The notes under the pieces were generated by a model. The model was given only the letters and a program-made list of their open reading frames with translations, was not told the origin of the DNA and did no database searches. From positions 610,001 through 674,000 of the forward strand of contig JAFEUB010001195.1 of NCBI GenBank assembly GCA_024529925.1: a stretch of DNA of 64,000 nt, read 5' to 3'. Source of the stretch: Ophthalmolycus amberensis (lineage: Eukaryota; Chordata; Actinopteri; Perciformes; Zoarcidae). Positions 42,152 through 64,000 of this stretch are shown here, piece by piece. The translations under genes were made by a program, and so were the position numbers. How positions within the stretch are numbered: position 1 is the first letter of the stretch; every line of letters starts with the position of its first letter.

Positions 42152-42744
42152 ACCACACACCAGCCACAAACTATCGAGGAATACTTCACGCTGAGACACG
42201 GCTCATGTTTTCTGGGGACTCTCTTTGTCACACAAACTGCATGAAATGCAATTTTTTTCAACCTAAAACCCAAAGAAAATCTAAAAACGTCACTCAACTG
42301 TTCAAAATAAGTCACCTCAGGCAGCAGTAGAACTCCCTGCATGAACTATTGGACTCTGATAAGAAGGCTGTTGATGGAGTTGAGGCACTGTCATCAGCTT
42401 TCAGGTGACTCATGCAGATATCCAGTTCGTATCTTCCCAAACTGAGACTATTGACCTGGATCATACAGTTTGGCAACACCACTGTTTCGATCCACACCAC
42501 AACTCCACAGCTTGAAGTTTATTTTTACTCATCTAAAATTGATAGTTTTCATTGTTTAAAAACTAAGTACCTTTTTCAGAAAAAAAGATTCACTGATTGC
42601 TTAAAAGGCTGAATAACTAAAAGTTGCTGATAAGGGAGATAATAGCCGATGCTAATTAGGCGGATAATTAGATGATGGAAAAACTCCACCTGCTGCCTTT
42701 ATATTGTGTAAAATATTTGATGATAAACATCTTCAAATTGTTTG

Positions 42745-42880
42745 TTTTGTTGGAACAACAGTTCAAAACCGAACAATATTCAGTTTACAATGATATAAAA
42801 TGGAGAAAAGCAGCAAATCCTCAAACTTAATTGATGATCAAAATAGTTCTGTCCATCAACTAATCGATTTCAGCTCTTGT
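42745..42880. repeat. Fish interspersed repeat (AATCGATT family), copy 2, in tm6sf2 3'UTR
   Basis: TATTCAGTTTACAATGATAT, GAGAAAAGCAGCAAATCCT and CATCAACTAATCGATTTCAG. It shares string order with 10480-10700. Confidence 0.55.
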
Positions 42881-42937
42881 CGTGACTGCATCTCAGTGTT
42901 GTTTTTTGTTTCATGTGCCACTTTCTTTTGTACAACA

Positions 42938-42943
42938 AATAAA
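42938..42943 (+). terminator. Polyadenylation signal of tm6sf2
   Basis: AATAAA about 790 bases after the tm6sf2 stop, followed by T-rich sequence (GGCTTTTTTTGTATT) about 20 bases later. Confidence 0.65.
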
Positions 42944-45643
42944 AATGGAGCATTAAATTGGGCTTTTTTTGTATTATAATAGGATACAGATTACGTGAGC
43001 CAGGTGTGAATGTCTTAGATGAAGTCTATCTTTACTTCCAAAAGTTGATTAGATCGAATGTTGCAACCTGAGCAGATTGTGCCTCATGTGCTGTGAACTG
43101 CTGGGTCAGTTAACTCTTCTGCTTTCGTCAAACTGATAAGAGGTGGACCCTGGATTTAGGTGAGCCACAACCACACAAATGATCACATGACACGTCGGGT
43201 CAGCTGTCCATGGCACAAACATTTCTTTGTTTTTAGTTCCAAAGTGTCATTTTCGTATATGGCATATCGTTTTCACATGGTGGATTGAAATTGTTGCCCT
43301 TCTTTCTCAGAGGTTGTGGGCTGAAATTCCCATTTTGTAATTTAAAGTTACACATGTTCCCATTAGACTGTAGTCATGGCAGAGAAGAGATAAAGTTATA
43401 GAAAATTTGCTTCATGTCGAAAACCACTGGGATATGCAAGTGGTTTTAAATGACTAAAGATTTACAAAAATAATGAATTGATTAAACATAAATATCCAGA
43501 TAACAAAGGGCCTTCCTGGGCTCTTTACACAGAATTGAAGAACCATAGATGGATTTCTGTCGGATTATATTTCACTTACATTCTATTTATTTATTTCCAA
43601 CATGCAACAAATAAGTAAAAAAAAACTAAACAAGACGAACAAGCGAAATTAGCAGTAAAAAATTCTCATAAATGCCATGTAACCCTCATAGATTTATCAG
43701 AAAAACGGTCCGATTTAATTGTGGGGCTTATATTGAAGTTTTCCAAATATCCCAGAGACGGCACAACAAGCCTGCAGAAAGGGAAACGCAGATTCAGCTG
43801 AGATCAAGGGAGGGAAACAGTAGAGACTATTAACAGTACACGAAGAACAAGCAGTCGTGTACAAATTGGCTATACGTGTATTTTGCTAGCTTGAACTGCA
43901 CTGCGCCTCGTGTTTATTTTCATGACGTGAGTGAATGAAAAACTGTGTAAAAGAAACCCAGTACTGTCTGTCGGAAATACTGAGTAAAGAACACTGACTG
44001 TGAGTTCTGGTGTTGTAAGCACTTCATTCTGCAAAGAGAGAGATGAAGGATTAAGAACAGCAAATCATTTGCATATTATAAAATACATTTACATCAATTT
44101 TCATTGAAACACAAAAGTTTCTTGATGTAAGTGCCTGAACAGTGCCAATATGCCATCATATCTTAAGAAAAAGTAAAGTGTCTGTGTAAAATGTCTTCTT
44201 TTGACAACTTTGTAGTTAAAAGCCTCTTTTTAAAAAATAAATACATATTTTGATATGTATATTGCTTTGAGGTTTAGGGCAGATATTAGGGTACTCTAAG
44301 TGCAAATTTTAACTAAATCCTTTTTGCTGTATGGAATCTTTTTGTTATGACCATTGGAATTAAAATTCTGCCCCTGGTTCATCCTCTGGGGACCATAAAT
44401 ATCTACCAAGTGTTATGGTAAGCCATCCAGTCGAGATATTTAAGTCTGGACCAAAGTGTTCCTAGCATCGCTAATACAATGTGCATGTTTGAAGCCGAAA
44501 ACCAGTTGATGTTTTGTTGGCTTAAACACAAAATAAAAAAGATACCAGAAATGCTGTTCATTTTCTCACTTTATTAAGAATGGAATACAACAGCAGGACA
44601 AAAAGTCATAAGAACACCAAAAAAGTGGATGACCAATCCAATATCAAAGAGACCAAAGACCAAAAACAAAAGTGACGTACCCATCAGGTAAATATAGCCG
44701 TGCAAAGATTGAAAGTATTTAGCAATTCAGATACAATCAGGTGGTTATCTCAAGAAAGTATTGTGTAATCCCATCCTCACTATCTATGTCAATGGGACAT
44801 ATTCACTAGCTGAGAGGGCAAGACCAGGTCAAGCTATTGATCAGGGACCAGCCAAAAAGAAACACCACGATATTTACAATACAGAGATTAGACGCAATCT
44901 AATGATTCATTTAATTTATTGTTGATTGTTTGATTTATGTACTGGTATAGAAAAAGGTTGTTACATTGGCTCTCTGAAGTATAAGTAAAAAAAGAAAGCA
45001 TATTCACTAGCAAACAATTCATAATAAATAGCAAGATAACACGAAAAATAGCAAATATTAGAAAAAGCAAGTCAGTGGAGTAAAACAAACTAACTATTCA
45101 CGGGCTCAATGGAAAAAGTAACAGCTACAGTACACATACAAAAAGCTCAGGGTCACCGGGGACTGAATGCTAACTTCCATCAATTACATCTGTGCTTTGC
45201 TAACAGAACACTAGGATGAGAGTCATTTTTTCATGTAGAACAAGCAAATATTTGCGACAACAAAGAAAAGTGACTCCGCACTTTTCTAAGTTTCTCTCTT
45301 ACATGCACACGCTCACACACGCTCACACACGGCTGTTAGTCTGACCGACAGAGAGGGTTTTAGTTCAGAGACAGGAGGAGGATTTACTGTATCGAGATAT
45401 TTCGGAGGGAGGCGTTAATAAGAGTTAGTGTTATAGTTAGGTGTTCGCATGGACCTCAGTTAGCAGGGTAGGGTAAAAAAAAAAGAAGGGATAAACTGTA
45501 TGTTAGTGTAATAAAACCTTATTGATCAGGAGAAATAAAGTAGAAATAGAAGTAGGAAAAGGAATGGAAATGATGTGGACTACTGTCTTTCTTTATGGGC
45601 CATGGTTAGCACCTAGCCTTTGAAGAAGGTTGTGTTATTTGGT

Positions 45644-63799
<18,156 letters not shown>

Positions 63800-64000
63800 C
63801 TGGAGTACGGAGACATGAGACATGCACTTGTCAAGAGGACGTCAGGAAAACGAGGACGTCAGGAAAACACCTGCATGGGTTGAGCACTGAAATTACATGT
63901 TGACATCACACATAATAATTATATTGGTATGTAAAGGATAAGGATTTTGATATTATGTCTTTGTTATGTTATGCAGACGTAAATAATTAAAAACAGAACA

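Larger units (their letters stand above)
42152..45643. other. Convergent 3' region of tm6sf2 and ncan; no hapln4
   Basis: It holds the tm6sf2 3'UTR from the left and the ncan 3'UTR from the right (minus-sense AATAAA candidates at 44915-44920 and 44570-44575). No link or immunoglobulin coding sequence was found between the two genes. Confidence 0.6.

Overview
This is a vertebrate nuclear genomic window, almost certainly from a ray-finned (teleost) fish. Genes are split into short exons with GT/AG borders, introns are rich in CA/GT, GA and tetranucleotide microsatellites, and several interspersed repeats resemble familiar fish families. The proteins read best as fish orthologues of human PDE4DIP, TM6SF2 and NCAN. 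Exons below were called by hand from reading frame, splice dinucleotides and phase; no alignment was run.

Layout. (1) About 1-30.6 kb, minus strand: the 5' half of pde4dip (myomegalin). It appears to have at least three starts: a first exon at 30.6 kb, a start just upstream of the CM1 exon at 24.86 kb, and a cysteine-rich first coding exon at 0.9 kb that runs off the left edge. One coiled-coil exon (5675-5832) carries an apparent one-base frameshift. (2) Inside the large pde4dip intron, about 12.2-23 kb: a plus-strand gene or pseudogene with an NF-Y-type promoter and tandemly duplicated in-frame exons, a broken Ty3/gypsy retrotransposon, a 3.9-kb segmental tandem array, two minisatellites and a hAT-type non-autonomous transposon. 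(3) 32.9-38.2 kb, minus strand: a compact cluster of four short, apparently single-pass membrane protein genes. They form two pairs (genes A/B and C/D) that I could not assign to a named family. (4) 39.3-42.2 kb, plus strand: a complete ten-exon tm6sf2. (5) 45.6-63.8 kb, minus strand: the 3' part of the lectican proteoglycan ncan, from link module 2 through a mucin/chondroitin-sulfate-like exon, two EGF modules, a C-type lectin, a sushi module and a basic tail; it continues past the right edge.

Working together. Pde4dip is a centrosome/Golgi scaffold, Tm6sf2 an ER membrane protein of lipid export, and Ncan an extracellular matrix proteoglycan. They share a neighbourhood rather than a pathway. 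Convergent ncan and tm6sf2 match the human 19p13.11 arrangement as I remember it, except that hapln4 is not between them here.

Most worth a second look: the small membrane protein cluster, the duplicated-exon gene in the pde4dip intron, the duplicated WKPW..YLAG exons in ncan, and the pde4dip frameshift.
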